Below, in pieces: positions 1-7,144 of a stretch of 11,575 bases of DNA. The DNA is from Clostridia bacterium (GTDB lineage: Bacteria; Bacillota; Clostridia; TANB77; UBA1234), in contig CAADXZ010000121.1 in assembly GCA_900753135.1 (NCBI GenBank), positions 1-11,575 on the forward strand. Reading direction: 5' to 3'. The translations under genes and the position numbers were made by a program. Each line of letters starts with the position of its first letter. Position 1 is the stretch's first letter. The notes beneath the pieces were generated by a model that searched no databases, was not told the DNA's origin, and worked only from the letters and a program-made list of their open reading frames with translations.

Positions 1-1
1 A

Positions 2-346
2 GGAAATATTTTGAGTTCTAATATGAAAGAGACTGATATTGCATATATCCATATTAGAAGAAGCGTAAGTGATGAAATAAATACTAATTTGGGCACGCCT
101 GTTTTAAAGGGTGTAACAAACTGTGAAAAGATAACTGGAAAAAGTATATTAATTGTTGATGATATGCTTGATAAAGGAGTGACCATGGAATTTGCAATTA
201 AAGAATTGGAAAAATTAAAACCAGCCAGCATTCACATTGCTGTTTTATATGATTTCTCTAAATTAGAAAATAAAGATAGCATAATAACAGGTTTGTATAT
301 GGCTGAAAAGAAATGGATATTATTTCCTTGGGAGAAAGAGATTTAA
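2..346 (+). CDS. Phosphoribosyltransferase, Gpt/Hpt-like (5' end cut by window edge)
   Basis: This is the C-terminal part of a type I phosphoribosyltransferase, a family that moves the ribosyl-phosphate of PRPP to a base, usually a purine. The frame is open to the window edge and already reads like the family at its first residues, so the true start lies upstream. The TTG at 11 and ATG at 23 are probably internal. The PRPP-binding loop is visible as ILIVDDMLDKGVTME, near residue 46 from TTG-11. The ending WILFPWEKE matches the FPWE motif seen near the end of xanthine-guanine and archaeal-type phosphoribosyltransferases. In the loop, the usual Thr of DDxxDTGxT is Lys (DKGVT). Base specificity cannot be read, and a regulatory PyrR-like role seems less likely. 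The gene converges with the symporter at 454-1731 and shares its terminator. Confidence 0.8.
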   Translation, partial: GNILSSNMKETDIAYIHIRRSVSDEINTNLGTPVLKGVTNCEKITGKSILIVDDMLDKGVTMEFAIKELEKLKPASIHIAVLYDFSKLENKDSIITGLYMAEKKWILFPWEKEI

Positions 347-416
347 TATAGCTTTTAATAAGTAAGGTAAAAATTGTTGAAGATGCGTACACTATTTTAA
401 ACATATAATGATAATC

Positions 417-453
417 AAAAAAGAAAGGGACTTTTGGAGCCCCTTTCTTTTTT
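417..453. terminator. Bidirectional intrinsic terminator
   Basis: A perfect 13-bp stem (417-429 with 441-453) has an 11-nt loop. The A-rich 5' arm and T-rich 3' arm give a T-tract on both strands. It sits between two convergent genes and directly abuts the symporter stop codon at 454-456, so one hairpin should end both transcripts. Confidence 0.9.
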
Positions 454-1731
454 CTAAGTCTTTATTTTGATTTTAGCACTTTTTTGACTATTTTTGTTCA
501 TCCAATCTTTACCGTCAATTATTCTTGCGGCAAGCATTGATGAACTTGCATCACCAACAACATTTAAAACTGTTGCAGGCGCATCTATTATTGTTGCTAT
601 TATAGTTAAAATTGGTAGTGCTGTTAGTGGATAACCAAGCATAGTAATAATCATTGTTTCAGAAATTGTACCACCGCCAATTGGAACAGCAGTAACAAAT
701 AGAGTTGCTATTAAAGAAATTATTAATATTTCAAAAAATCCTCCAACTGTAAATACATTTGTTCCAAATAGGCAAACTAAAAACATAGCTTTAAATACAG
801 AACCTATTATTGAACCATCTTTATGAAAACTTGTTCCAAGAGGAATCAATGTTTCTGCAATGTCATTAGGTACTCCTATTTTTTCAGCTGCCTGCAAATT
901 CACAGGTATTGATGCCGCACTTGAGCATGTGCCTAATGCGGTTACTGTCGGTGGTATTATTGCACCCCAAAATGCTTTTAATCCATTTTTACCTCCAGCT
1001 ATAAGTGCATATAAAGAGTACACTACTATGTAGCAAACTAAGCAAGCAATCGTATAGATAACAAAAGTTTTTAAGTATCCAATTGCTATAGAGCCACCAA
1101 ATGTTCCTATTAAAGCTGCAAAATAACATCCAAGTCCGATTGGTGCATAGTACATTACGATTTTAAGTAAAGACATTATTACGTCAGTTAAAGATTCTAA
1201 TAGGTTTAAAACAGTCTTACCTTTCTCACCAGACATTCTGATTGAACATCCAAACATTATTGAGAATACTATTAGTGCTACAATATTTTGACGTGATAAT
1301 AGTTTTGAAAAATCATCAACAGTCAATACTGAAACAGTTCTTTCGAGTAAAGAAACTTCTTCTGATTTTTCAGAATATTCGTCTGATAGTGTTGCTTTAA
1401 TAGCTTCTCCATCTTCAACAGAAACTAGTTTAAATGGATATGCAGCAATCATACCTATTAAAACTGATACTAAAGAGGTAATTATGAATACAAGTACAGT
1501 TGTACCCAGTATTTTGCCAACTCTTTTTGGTTGACTAATTTTTGCAATAGAAGTTGATATTGTAAGGAATATTAAAGGTATAATTATTATGAACATTAGG
1601 TTTATAAATATATCACCTAATGGACTTAATACAGTAGCCTTTTCACCACAACATAACCCCACGATAGCACCTATAATTATAGCCGCTAACAGAATGAGCG
1701 TTTGCTTGTAATTTTTAAGAAACGACTTCAT
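454..1731 (-). CDS. Sodium/proton-coupled symporter, DAACS (dicarboxylate/amino acid:cation) family
   Basis: A 425-aa inner-membrane secondary transporter of the glutamate/dicarboxylate:cation symporter fold, at the usual family length. The re-entrant hairpin HP1 carries the serine motif GTCSSAASIP (267-276). The TM7 motif, NMDGT in the archaeal homolog GltPh, is HKDGS (303-307). HP2 has AVPIGGG (348-354). TM8 reads DAPATVLNVVGD (383-394). By alignment to GltPh TM8, Asp383, Thr387, Asn390 and Asp394 match Asp394, Thr398, Asn401 and Asp405. The position of Arg397, which binds the acidic side chain of the substrate, is Ala386. A neutral amino acid or another small substrate is therefore more likely than glutamate or aspartate; this is inference. 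The start is fixed by AAGGAGG at 1741-1747. The gene is monocistronic with its own promoter. Confidence 0.92.
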   Translation of the reverse strand: MKSFLKNYKQTLILLAAIIIGAIVGLCCGEKATVLSPLGDIFINLMFIIIIPLIFLTISTSIAKISQPKRVGKILGTTVLVFIITSLVSVLIGMIAAYPFKLVSVEDGEAIKATLSDEYSEKSEEVSLLERTVSVLTVDDFSKLLSRQNIVALIVFSIMFGCSIRMSGEKGKTVLNLLESLTDVIMSLLKIVMYYAPIGLGCYFAALIGTFGGSIAIGYLKTFVIYTIACLVCYIVVYSLYALIAGGKNGLKAFWGAIIPPTVTALGTCSSAASIPVNLQAAEKIGVPNDIAETLIPLGTSFHKDGSIIGSVFKAMFLVCLFGTNVFTVGGFFEILIISLIATLFVTAVPIGGGTISETMIITMLGYPLTALPILTIIATIIDAPATVLNVVGDASSSMLAARIIDGKDWMNKNSQKSAKIKIKT

Positions 1732-1771
1732 AAGTTAAAACCTCCTTTTCTTGTATTAATAATACAAAGTC

Positions 1772-1800
1772 ATTATATAGATATTATAAAAAATTTGCAA
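1772..1800 (-). promoter_or_regulatory. Sigma-A promoter of the symporter gene
   Basis: On the minus strand, TTGCAA (1800-1795), a 17-bp spacer and TATAAT (1777-1772) lie about 40 bp upstream of the symporter start. It is divergent from the promoter at 1838-1866, with 37 bp between the two -35 elements. Confidence 0.8.
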
Positions 1801-1837
1801 TATGATTTTTTTCGTGTATTTATAGTTAATGTATAAA

Positions 1838-1866
1838 TTGAAAAAGGAGCATAAGTGTGTTAAAAT
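1838..1866 (+). promoter_or_regulatory. Sigma-A promoter of the MBL-truA-pgeF operon
   Basis: TTGAAA (1838-1843), an exact 17-bp spacer and TAAAAT (1861-1866), followed by a GGGAGG ribosome binding site at 1883-1888 and the ATG at 1896. No other promoter or terminator is evident before 4132, so it probably drives all three genes. Confidence 0.75.
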
Positions 1867-1895
1867 GTGAAAAGAAAAAATAGGGAGGTTTTGAT

Positions 1896-2519
1896 ATGTT
1901 AGATAGTGTAAAGCTTTTTTGTCATAGTAGTATAAAGTTAACAGGGAGTAAAGTTATTTATATAGATCCTTTTGCATTAAGAACTGAAATGCATGATGCA
2001 GATATAATTTTTTGTACTCATTCACATTATGATCATTTTTCAGAAGATGATATTGAAATGGTAAAAAAGGATGGAACAGTTATAGTGACACCTGATTCTT
2101 CACGAGAATTGGCATATGAGCTTGTTGGAAAAGATAATGTACTTCTTGTTGAACCGGATAAAAAATACGAAATTTGTGGCGTTAAATTCGAAACAACATA
2201 TGCATATAATAAAGAGAAAGCATATCATCCAAAGAGTGAAAATTGGGTTGGGTATATAATAGATTTTGATGGAGTGAAATATTATATTGCAGGTGATACA
2301 GATAATATAAAAGAGATTGCAGACGTGGAATGTGATGTTGCTTTTATTCCTGTTGGAGGAAAGTATACCATGGATGAAAAAGAGGCTGCACAGCTTGCCA
2401 ATACTATAAAAGCAGATATTGTAGTTCCAACTCACTATGGATTAATTGTTGGCGATAAAGAAGCTGGAGAAAGATTCAAAGAGTTAGTTAAAGATAAGAG
2501 AGTAGAGATTTTAATATAG
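1896..2519 (+). CDS. Metallo-beta-lactamase-fold hydrolase, UlaG/UPF0173-like
   Basis: A 207-aa cytosolic protein of the metallo-beta-lactamase superfamily, in the small subgroup that resembles UlaG (L-ascorbate-6-phosphate lactonase) and the uncharacterised UPF0173 hydrolases. Metal ligands are visible in order: HSHYDH (42-47, the HxHxDH motif), His111 before a conserved-looking NWVGY stretch, GDTD (133-136) with its bridging Asp, and THYG with His180 near the end. All expected metal-binding positions are present, so it should be an active di-metal hydrolase. There is no signal peptide or membrane segment. The substrate cannot be inferred, since the fold covers lactones, phosphoesters and nucleic acids. 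It is the first gene of an operon, 21 bp ahead of truA, which suggests shared transcription but not a shared pathway. Confidence 0.88.
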   Translation: MLDSVKLFCHSSIKLTGSKVIYIDPFALRTEMHDADIIFCTHSHYDHFSEDDIEMVKKDGTVIVTPDSSRELAYELVGKDNVLLVEPDKKYEICGVKFETTYAYNKEKAYHPKSENWVGYIIDFDGVKYYIAGDTDNIKEIADVECDVAFIPVGGKYTMDEKEAAQLANTIKADIVVPTHYGLIVGDKEAGERFKELVKDKRVEILI

Positions 2520-2540
2520 AATTAATGAGAGGAATTTATT

Positions 2541-3287
2541 ATGCGTAATATTAGAATTACAATAGAATATGACGGAAAAAATTTTCCTGGATGGCAATCA
2601 CAACCAGGAAAAATAAGTATACAAACTGAAATAGAAAATGCAATATATGAAATTACAGGAGAGAGGGTTGAATTAATAGCTTCTGGTAGGACAGATGCAG
2701 GAGTTCATGCTTTAGGTCAAGTAGCAAATTTTCATACAAACACCAAAATTGAAACTTCAAAAATTCCATATGCAATAAATTCAAAACTTCCTAACAGCAT
2801 TGTGGTAAAAGAGGCTAAAGAAGTGGATGAGAGATTCCATTCAAGATATAATTGCAAGTTAAAAACATATAGATACATCATAAACAATAATGAATTTCCA
2901 TCTGCATTAAATAGATACAGAGAATTTCATATGCCATGCAAATTGGATTATAAAGAAATGGAAAAAGCAATAAAATATTTTGTTGGAGAACATGATTTTA
3001 AAGCTTTTAAGTCATCAGGTGGTAATGCAAAAAAAACAACAGTTAGGACACTAACGGACTGCAATATTAAAGAAAATGATGGCAGAATATACATAGAATT
3101 AACAGGAAATGGTTTCTTATATAATATGGTCAGAATAATAAGTGGAACTATTCTAGATGTTGGACTTGGGAAAATAAAAGCAGACGATATACCTGAAATA
3201 ATCAATAGTGGAGTTAGAGAAAAAGCCGGAAGAACACTTCCACCACATGGATTATATTTGGTAAAAGTAAATTATGAAGGAGATTAG
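2541..3287 (+). CDS. truA: tRNA pseudouridine(38-40) synthase TruA
   Basis: TruA converts uridines at positions 38, 39 and 40 of the tRNA anticodon arm to pseudouridine. At 248 aa it has the normal family length. The catalytic motif GRTDAGVHA is at 49-57, with the nucleophile Asp52. The N-terminal IEYDGKNFPGWQ, the central KTYRY and the C-terminal GNGFLYNMVRIISG are all typical of the family, so the gene looks intact and functional. The start ATG at 2541 has a GAGAGGA ribosome binding site at 2527-2533. It lies between the metallo-hydrolase (21-bp gap) and pgeF, whose ribosome binding site lies inside the last truA codons. The two genes are thus tightly coupled. Confidence 0.97.
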   Translation: MRNIRITIEYDGKNFPGWQSQPGKISIQTEIENAIYEITGERVELIASGRTDAGVHALGQVANFHTNTKIETSKIPYAINSKLPNSIVVKEAKEVDERFHSRYNCKLKTYRYIINNNEFPSALNRYREFHMPCKLDYKEMEKAIKYFVGEHDFKAFKSSGGNAKKTTVRTLTDCNIKENDGRIYIELTGNGFLYNMVRIISGTILDVGLGKIKADDIPEIINSGVREKAGRTLPPHGLYLVKVNYEGD

Positions 3288-3288
3288 A

Positions 3289-4105
3289 ATGGATTTATCT
3301 AATGAAAATATCATTCACATAAAAAGCGGAGATATTGAATATTTACAATTTAGACGTTTACTTGAATACAAAGATAATTTAGTACATGCATATGGGATAA
3401 AAAGTATTGATTATAGAAATCATCTTGATAATAATGCTTTAGCCTCATATAAAACTTTATTCAAAGAAATGAACCTTGATATATCTACATTAGTTAAGCC
3501 GACACAAGAACATACAAATAATGTTATAGCCATTGATAAAAAACAAATTATACATGAGCCAGATATAAATTTGAATTATTTAAAAGGCGTAGATGGAACA
3601 TTAACAAATAACCGGTGGTATTACGCTAGCTACTACAAACGCTGATTGTATATTGATTTTGTTTTATGATCCTGTAAATAAAGTTATATGTAATGTGCAT
3701 TCTGGTTGGCGTGGAACATTTCAAAAAATATCACAAATTGCAGTGAAAAAAATGGAAACGGATTATAATTGCAAACCAGAGAATATAATAGCGTGTATAT
3801 GTCCAAGTATACATGTTTGTCATTTTGAAGTTGATACAGATGTGATGGAATTGTGCAAAGAAATATTTTCATACACAAACAGACTAGATGAAATCATAAA
3901 AATCGGGAAAATGAAAGATGGAAAACAGAAATACAATATAGATAATGTACTTATAACAAAGATGTTATTGGAAGATGAAAAATTGAAAAGTGAAAATATA
4001 ATAGATTCTGGAATTTGTAGTGTTTGTTGTCATGAAAAAATACATTCCAGAAGAGCAGACGGCATAGACTTTGGATTGGGAACAGCTATAATATCAATGA
4101 AATAA
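3289..4105 (+). pseudogene. pgeF: PgeF/YfiH/YlmD (laccase-domain) purine nucleoside phosphorylase-like, interrupted by a frameshift
   Basis: Two adjacent reading frames (3289-3645 and about 3614-4105) together give one 271-aa PgeF/YlmD-type protein, the normal family length. Members are reported to act on purine nucleosides, and Escherichia coli PgeF also corrects peptidoglycan precursors. Removing one C from the pair at 3612-3613 restores TNNGGITLATTNADC, which fits the family pattern TNxxGIxLxTTNADC. In the restored protein the expected catalytic metal ligands are His75 (TQEHTNN), Cys120 (NADC) and His137 (VHSGWRGT). The tail also has SRRADG and FGLGTA. As written, translation stops at TGA 3643-3645, before Cys120. 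The start is ATG 3289 because GAAGGAG (3276-3282) is 6 nt upstream; the in-frame ATG at 3274 lies inside truA. It may be a sequencing error, a recent mutation or, less likely, recoding. Confidence 0.85.
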
Positions 4106-4131
4106 AAAATGTAATATATTGATTGTATAAA

Positions 4132-4167
4132 AAGGAGCATTTTACATAGAATGTAAAAACGCTCCTT
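4132..4167. terminator. Intrinsic terminator between convergent operons
   Basis: The outer stem AAGGAGC/GCTCCTT (4132-4138 with 4161-4167) is extended by an inner stem TTTTACAT/ATGTAAAA (4140-4147 with 4151-4158), with a 3-nt loop. The T-tract is clearest on the minus strand, after the membrane-anchored gene. It probably also ends the pgeF operon on the plus strand, where the following bases are T-poorer. Confidence 0.8.
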
Positions 4168-4186
4168 AAATTATATTTGATTTTAT

Positions 4187-4777
4187 TTACTTGTGTATTT
4201 CAATCTTATCAACTTTGTATTTGATGAGTGTATTTTCTGGTATATATGTTAATTTGACTTTTACATTGTTTAAATCTATTTCCTCATAATCTTCTGTTTT
4301 AGCAATTGAACATAAAATATTGTATGTAGTACCATTTTCTTTTATAGAAGATATTTCTTTAACTTGAAAATATGTAGGTGATGCAGGTCTGTAAAAATAA
4401 TATTCATGTTCACTATCATACAAGTAGTAGAAGTCTTCAATTTCAATTGGTGCTTCGACAACATTTCCAGTTAATTCGTAGATTATAGAATGTACATCAT
4501 TTGCGTTAACATACTGAACATAATTATCATCTTCATTACTTTCGTTTAATAAACCAAGATTTTCAGCAAGTTGCATTGCTACATCTAGTAATCTTTCTTC
4601 GTCGTATGAAGTTGGAGAATAATCTCCTAAATTTACAATGATATCTAAATAAGAATCTTTTTTAATGCTTGAAATTGTTTCTTGATCTTTTATATTTCCA
4701 AGTTTTGCAATAGCGAACACAAGACCAATAACAATTACAAAAATTACTAATAATACTATTATATGTTTTTTATTCAT
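4187..4777 (-). CDS. Membrane-anchored protein of unknown function
   Basis: A 196-aa protein that I do not recognise. It begins with a short basic stretch (MNKK) and one hydrophobic helix (about residues 5-26). A polar, acidic, Tyr-rich domain follows, most likely exposed outside the membrane. There is no lipobox Cys and no obvious catalytic motif. The domain looks like a mixed alpha/beta substrate-binding or sensing fold, but that is only an impression. The start at 4777 is chosen because AGGAGG (4785-4790) lies 7 nt upstream. A longer frame back to 4834 has no ribosome binding site and would put a polar leader before the membrane helix. It lies 126 bp after the Nudix gene on the same strand, with a possible promoter of its own between them. 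Confidence 0.75.
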   Translation of the reverse strand: MNKKHIIVLLVIFVIVIGLVFAIAKLGNIKDQETISSIKKDSYLDIIVNLGDYSPTSYDEERLLDVAMQLAENLGLLNESNEDDNYVQYVNANDVHSIIYELTGNVVEAPIEIEDFYYLYDSEHEYYFYRPASPTYFQVKEISSIKENGTTYNILCSIAKTEDYEEIDLNNVKVKLTYIPENTLIKYKVDKIEIHK

Positions 4778-4866
4778 ACAATTTCCTCCTAAGTTAAAAT
4801 AAAGATTTGCCTTGATGCAAAATTTATCTACCATAACTAACTACAGTTTTAAATAGACATACCTTA

Positions 4867-4894
4867 ATTTTATCATATAAAAATTTTTTTGAAA
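4867..4894 (-). promoter_or_regulatory. Possible promoter of the membrane-anchored gene
   Basis: On the minus strand, TTTCAA (4894-4889), a 16-bp spacer and TAAAAT (4872-4867), about 90 bp upstream of the start at 4777. The area is very A+T-rich, so a chance match is possible, and the gene could also be read through from the Nudix promoter. Confidence 0.4.
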
Positions 4895-4903
4895 GAAAAA
4901 TTT

Positions 4904-5467
4904 TTAAAATAAATTCTTTTTTACTTTTTCATTTAGTTTTTTGTAAACATATTCATAAACCCAAGGCTCACTACATTCCTTTTCTATATCTTCAATTTTA
5001 ATCCACTTTACTCCACTATTTTCATCTTCTTTGATTCTTAAAACAGATGATTCATCTGCTTCAAATAAGAAAACAACATTTAAATGAACATGAGAAGATA
5101 CATAAGAACCACGTTTTATATGACCGTTTACAGTAATTATTTCGAGTGAGAATATATCATCCTTTATAGGTGTTAAATCGGTTAATCCCGTTTCTTCACC
5201 AACTTCTCTTTTTGTAACTGACAATAAATTTTCTTCTCCATCAGCGTGACCACCTGGCCAAGCCCAAGATTTATATATGTTGTGGTATATCATTAAAACC
5301 TTTGTATGTTCTTTGTTTAATACCCAAGCTGAAGATGTAAAATGACCATATTTATTTTCACGAGTTAAACTGTTATCAAAATTGTTTAAGTAACTTATCA
5401 TAACTTCTTTGTCTTTTTCTTCTTGCTCATTGTATGGAATATACTTCATTAATTGCTCTTTTAACAT
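4904..5467 (-). CDS. Nudix hydrolase
   Basis: A 187-aa cytosolic Nudix protein. Nudix enzymes hydrolyse nucleoside diphosphates linked to another group X, with Mg2+ bound by the REXXEE helix. The Nudix box is perfect, Gx5Ex7REUxEExGU, running from Gly73 to Leu95 with REVGEETGL at 87-95. It is preceded by SWAWPGGH (67-74). An N-terminal helical extension of about 40 residues comes before the fold. Sequence alone does not show whether the substrate is a damaged nucleotide, a sugar nucleotide or an isoprenoid diphosphate. The start has AGGAG (5479-5475) with 7-nt spacing and a good promoter at 5511-5539. The membrane-anchored gene follows on the same strand, but a shared role is not evident. Confidence 0.93.
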   Translation of the reverse strand: MLKEQLMKYIPYNEQEEKDKEVMISYLNNFDNSLTRENKYGHFTSSAWVLNKEHTKVLMIYHNIYKSWAWPGGHADGEENLLSVTKREVGEETGLTDLTPIKDDIFSLEIITVNGHIKRGSYVSSHVHLNVVFLFEADESSVLRIKEDENSGVKWIKIEDIEKECSEPWVYEYVYKKLNEKVKKNLF

Positions 5468-5510
5468 AACATCACTCCTAATATCTAAAATTATTACTAT
5501 AATACATTAG

Positions 5511-5539
5511 ATTTTAATTGAAACATTAAATATAAGCAA
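5511..5539 (-). promoter_or_regulatory. Sigma-A promoter of the Nudix gene
   Basis: On the minus strand, TTGCTT (5539-5534), a 17-bp spacer and TAAAAT (5516-5511), which leaves a leader of about 35 nt before the ATG. It is divergent from the strong promoter at 5585-5613. Confidence 0.65.
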
Positions 5540-5584
5540 TCAATTTTTATATATTCGTTACACGAGATATAATTTAGGTTCTTA

Positions 5585-5613
5585 TTTACACATTATGTCA
5601 AACATGGTATAAT
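5585..5613 (+). promoter_or_regulatory. Strong extended -10 promoter of the coiled-coil gene pair
   Basis: TTTACA (5585-5590), a 17-bp spacer and a perfect TATAAT (5608-5613) preceded by TG at 5605-5606 (extended -10). Transcription should start near 5620, giving a leader of about 115 nt before the main ATG at 5737. That leader contains a short ORF. Confidence 0.88.
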
Positions 5614-5669
5614 GTGAACGTTGATATCGTTGAATTTTGCTTCCCTAAAATGAAGAGGAGGAGATAAAG

Positions 5670-5717
5670 ATGGCTTGTATAATAAATTGCGTTACTTCTT
5701 ATCACTTTTACAAATAA
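5670..5717 (+). CDS. Possible 15-codon leader peptide ORF
   Basis: A tiny ORF, MACIINCVTSYHFYK, starts at ATG 5670 and stops at TAA 5715-5717. It has a very strong Shine-Dalgarno run (AGAGGAGGAG, 5654-5663) at 6-nt spacing, stronger than most genes in the window. It lies 19 bp upstream of the 164-aa gene in the same predicted transcript and has no other evident job. It could be a leader peptide controlling or coupling translation of the next gene, a small functional peptide, or a decayed gene start. Its codons show no run of one amino acid as in classical attenuators, and the peptide matches nothing I know. Confidence 0.45.
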   Translation: MACIINCVTSYHFYK

Positions 5718-5736
5718 TTGTAATGGAGGGGAAAAT

Positions 5737-6231
5737 ATGGGGATGACCACAGCAAAAGTTGAGCACAGAAACTATGTTCCTACAGATTACATAGCTATAA
5801 ATTTCTGTAAAGTTGAATTTTATGGCAAGCGAGAATTTGAAATGACTCAAAAATGGAAAGAAAAAGTAGACTTAAGAAGAAAACGGTATGGTGGTAATAT
5901 TCAAAAAAATGAAGAGAAAATTAATGAACTTGTGAATGAACTAAAAAGAATTAAGAGTTTTCTTAAAACATCTAGACCTTTTTATCGAGTTTGGTGGAAC
6001 AAAGAAGAGAAAGAAATGCTCAAGAGAACAGAAGAAATTACTGAAGAAATAGATGAGTTAGAAAATGAAAATAAAAAATTGAAGTATGATGTAAATTTTA
6101 ATGCCTTTGAAATTTATCAAGAACTTGCAGAATTGTTAAAGAAAAACGGATTTATTTTTACAAATCTTATGACTGCTGGTAGGGAATGTCCTACAAAGTG
6201 TGAGACATGGGTATGTGAGGATGAAGATTAA
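5737..6231 (+). CDS. Coiled-coil protein with C-terminal Cys cluster, unknown function
   Basis: A 164-aa cytosolic, highly charged protein that I do not recognise. A short N-terminal segment with NFCKVEFYG (22-30) leads into a long Lys/Glu-rich helical region (about 34-120). This is broken near residues 78-88 by a PFYRVWWNK segment, so two helices may pack as a hairpin. The tail carries CPTKCETWVC (151-160) and ends acidic (EDED); Cys151, Cys155 and Cys160 could bind metal. There is no signal peptide, membrane helix or enzymatic motif. The start ATG 5737 has GGAGGGG (5724-5730) in front. The 266-aa gene follows after 35 bp in the same operon and is also a coiled coil plus Cys pair, so the two may act together. 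Confidence 0.8.
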   Translation: MGMTTAKVEHRNYVPTDYIAINFCKVEFYGKREFEMTQKWKEKVDLRRKRYGGNIQKNEEKINELVNELKRIKSFLKTSRPFYRVWWNKEEKEMLKRTEEITEEIDELENENKKLKYDVNFNAFEIYQELAELLKKNGFIFTNLMTAGRECPTKCETWVCEDED

Positions 6232-6266
6232 TTTTCTACATTATAGGCAAGGAGGAAAGAAAGCAT

Positions 6267-7067
6267 ATGGATAATGAATTTTGGTTTCGTCGACTTCGGT
6301 TCCCGTTTGATGAAAAGGATCTTTCACCAGCAGAATTGGAAAAGTTAAGGTTGGTGATGGAAACACGCCAAGAGGTAAAGGATGCGTATACGCGTTTGGA
6401 GAATGCAAGAAACTCAGCTAGAATGGTATATACTGTTAGAATGTATAAACATTCACAAGAAATTAAAAAATGCTTAGAAGATATTAGCTATCTTGAAGAA
6501 AAACTAGAGAATAAATTCCAAGAGTTATGCAACGTTGGAATTCATGCAACTAATTTTTCTTGGCTCAAATCAAGAAAAATACCTCGATATGTAGATGAAA
6601 AAGATTACATCGTTTATAACTGTCCCATATGTCATGAAGCAATGTTTGAAATTCGAAGTGGAGATGAGCAACGTATTAAGCATAATATGCTTTCTCAAAA
6701 TCCGCATGAAGACGTTTTGTTTCCATATGATAGCATTGAATCTTTTAGCACAAACTTGAAAAGAAAAAATACCATATATAGTGGTAGGTTGGCTTTCTAC
6801 AATGAAAATCGAGGAGCAATTTTTATTGGAAGAAATGTAGCTGAGACATTAAGAAAAATTTTGAAAACTCAAGAGTATAAGAAAATAAAAGATAGGAATA
6901 ATGGAAAAATTGATGTTGATGAACTTATAGAAGATACTTTGAATCAGATTGATGTCTTAGAAAAAGTTACAAAAGATTACAAGAGATTGTTGGATGAAAT
7001 CAAAATGCTATGTCTTATATTTGGTTATGATTTTGAAAGTTGGATGAAATATATTAACGAAAGTTAA
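6267..7067 (+). CDS. Coiled-coil protein with CPIC zinc-knuckle-like motif, unknown function
   Basis: A 266-aa cytosolic protein without a family I can name. Residues 18-90 are predicted helical and charged. A loop with SRKIPRYVDEKDYIVYNC precedes CPIC-H (119-123), which looks like half of a zinc site. A central domain (about 125-200) includes SGRLAFYNENRGAIFIGRN. A second helical region (about 205-250) follows. Only one CxxC is present, so a zinc site would need Cys or His elsewhere, such as His139 or His147, or a partner. The partner could be the Cys cluster of the preceding gene, which is inference. The start is supported by AAGGAGG at 6249-6255 (11-nt spacing). It is the last gene of the operon, with a strong terminator 11 bp after the stop codon. 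Confidence 0.82.
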   Translation: MDNEFWFRRLRFPFDEKDLSPAELEKLRLVMETRQEVKDAYTRLENARNSARMVYTVRMYKHSQEIKKCLEDISYLEEKLENKFQELCNVGIHATNFSWLKSRKIPRYVDEKDYIVYNCPICHEAMFEIRSGDEQRIKHNMLSQNPHEDVLFPYDSIESFSTNLKRKNTIYSGRLAFYNENRGAIFIGRNVAETLRKILKTQEYKKIKDRNNGKIDVDELIEDTLNQIDVLEKVTKDYKRLLDEIKMLCLIFGYDFESWMKYINES

Positions 7068-7078
7068 TAATATACTGC

Positions 7079-7105
7079 AAAAGAGGGTTTTTATAACCCT
7101 CTTTT
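7079..7105. terminator. Bidirectional intrinsic terminator between the coiled-coil operon and ssrA
   Basis: An 11-bp stem, AAAAGAGGGTT (7079-7089) with AACCCTCTTTT (7095-7105), has a 5-nt loop and a T-tract at 7102-7107 on the plus strand. On the minus strand the same hairpin ends in four Ts, about 40 nt beyond the tmRNA 3' end, so it can serve both. Confidence 0.9.
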
Positions 7106-7144
7106 TTGTGTACAATAATAAAATAGTAAAATTCACAATTCCTT

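Noticed and set aside
2100..3205. Minus-strand frames inside the MBL and truA genes
   Set aside because: Shadows of clearly conserved genes on the plus strand.
3274..3288. Upstream in-frame ATG at 3274 as the pgeF start
   Set aside because: It lies within the last truA codons with no ribosome binding site; GAAGGAG fits ATG 3289.
4778..4834. Longer N-terminus of the membrane-anchored protein
   Set aside because: No ribosome binding site in front of 4834, while AGGAGG sits between it and ATG 4777; the extension would also place a polar leader before the membrane helix.
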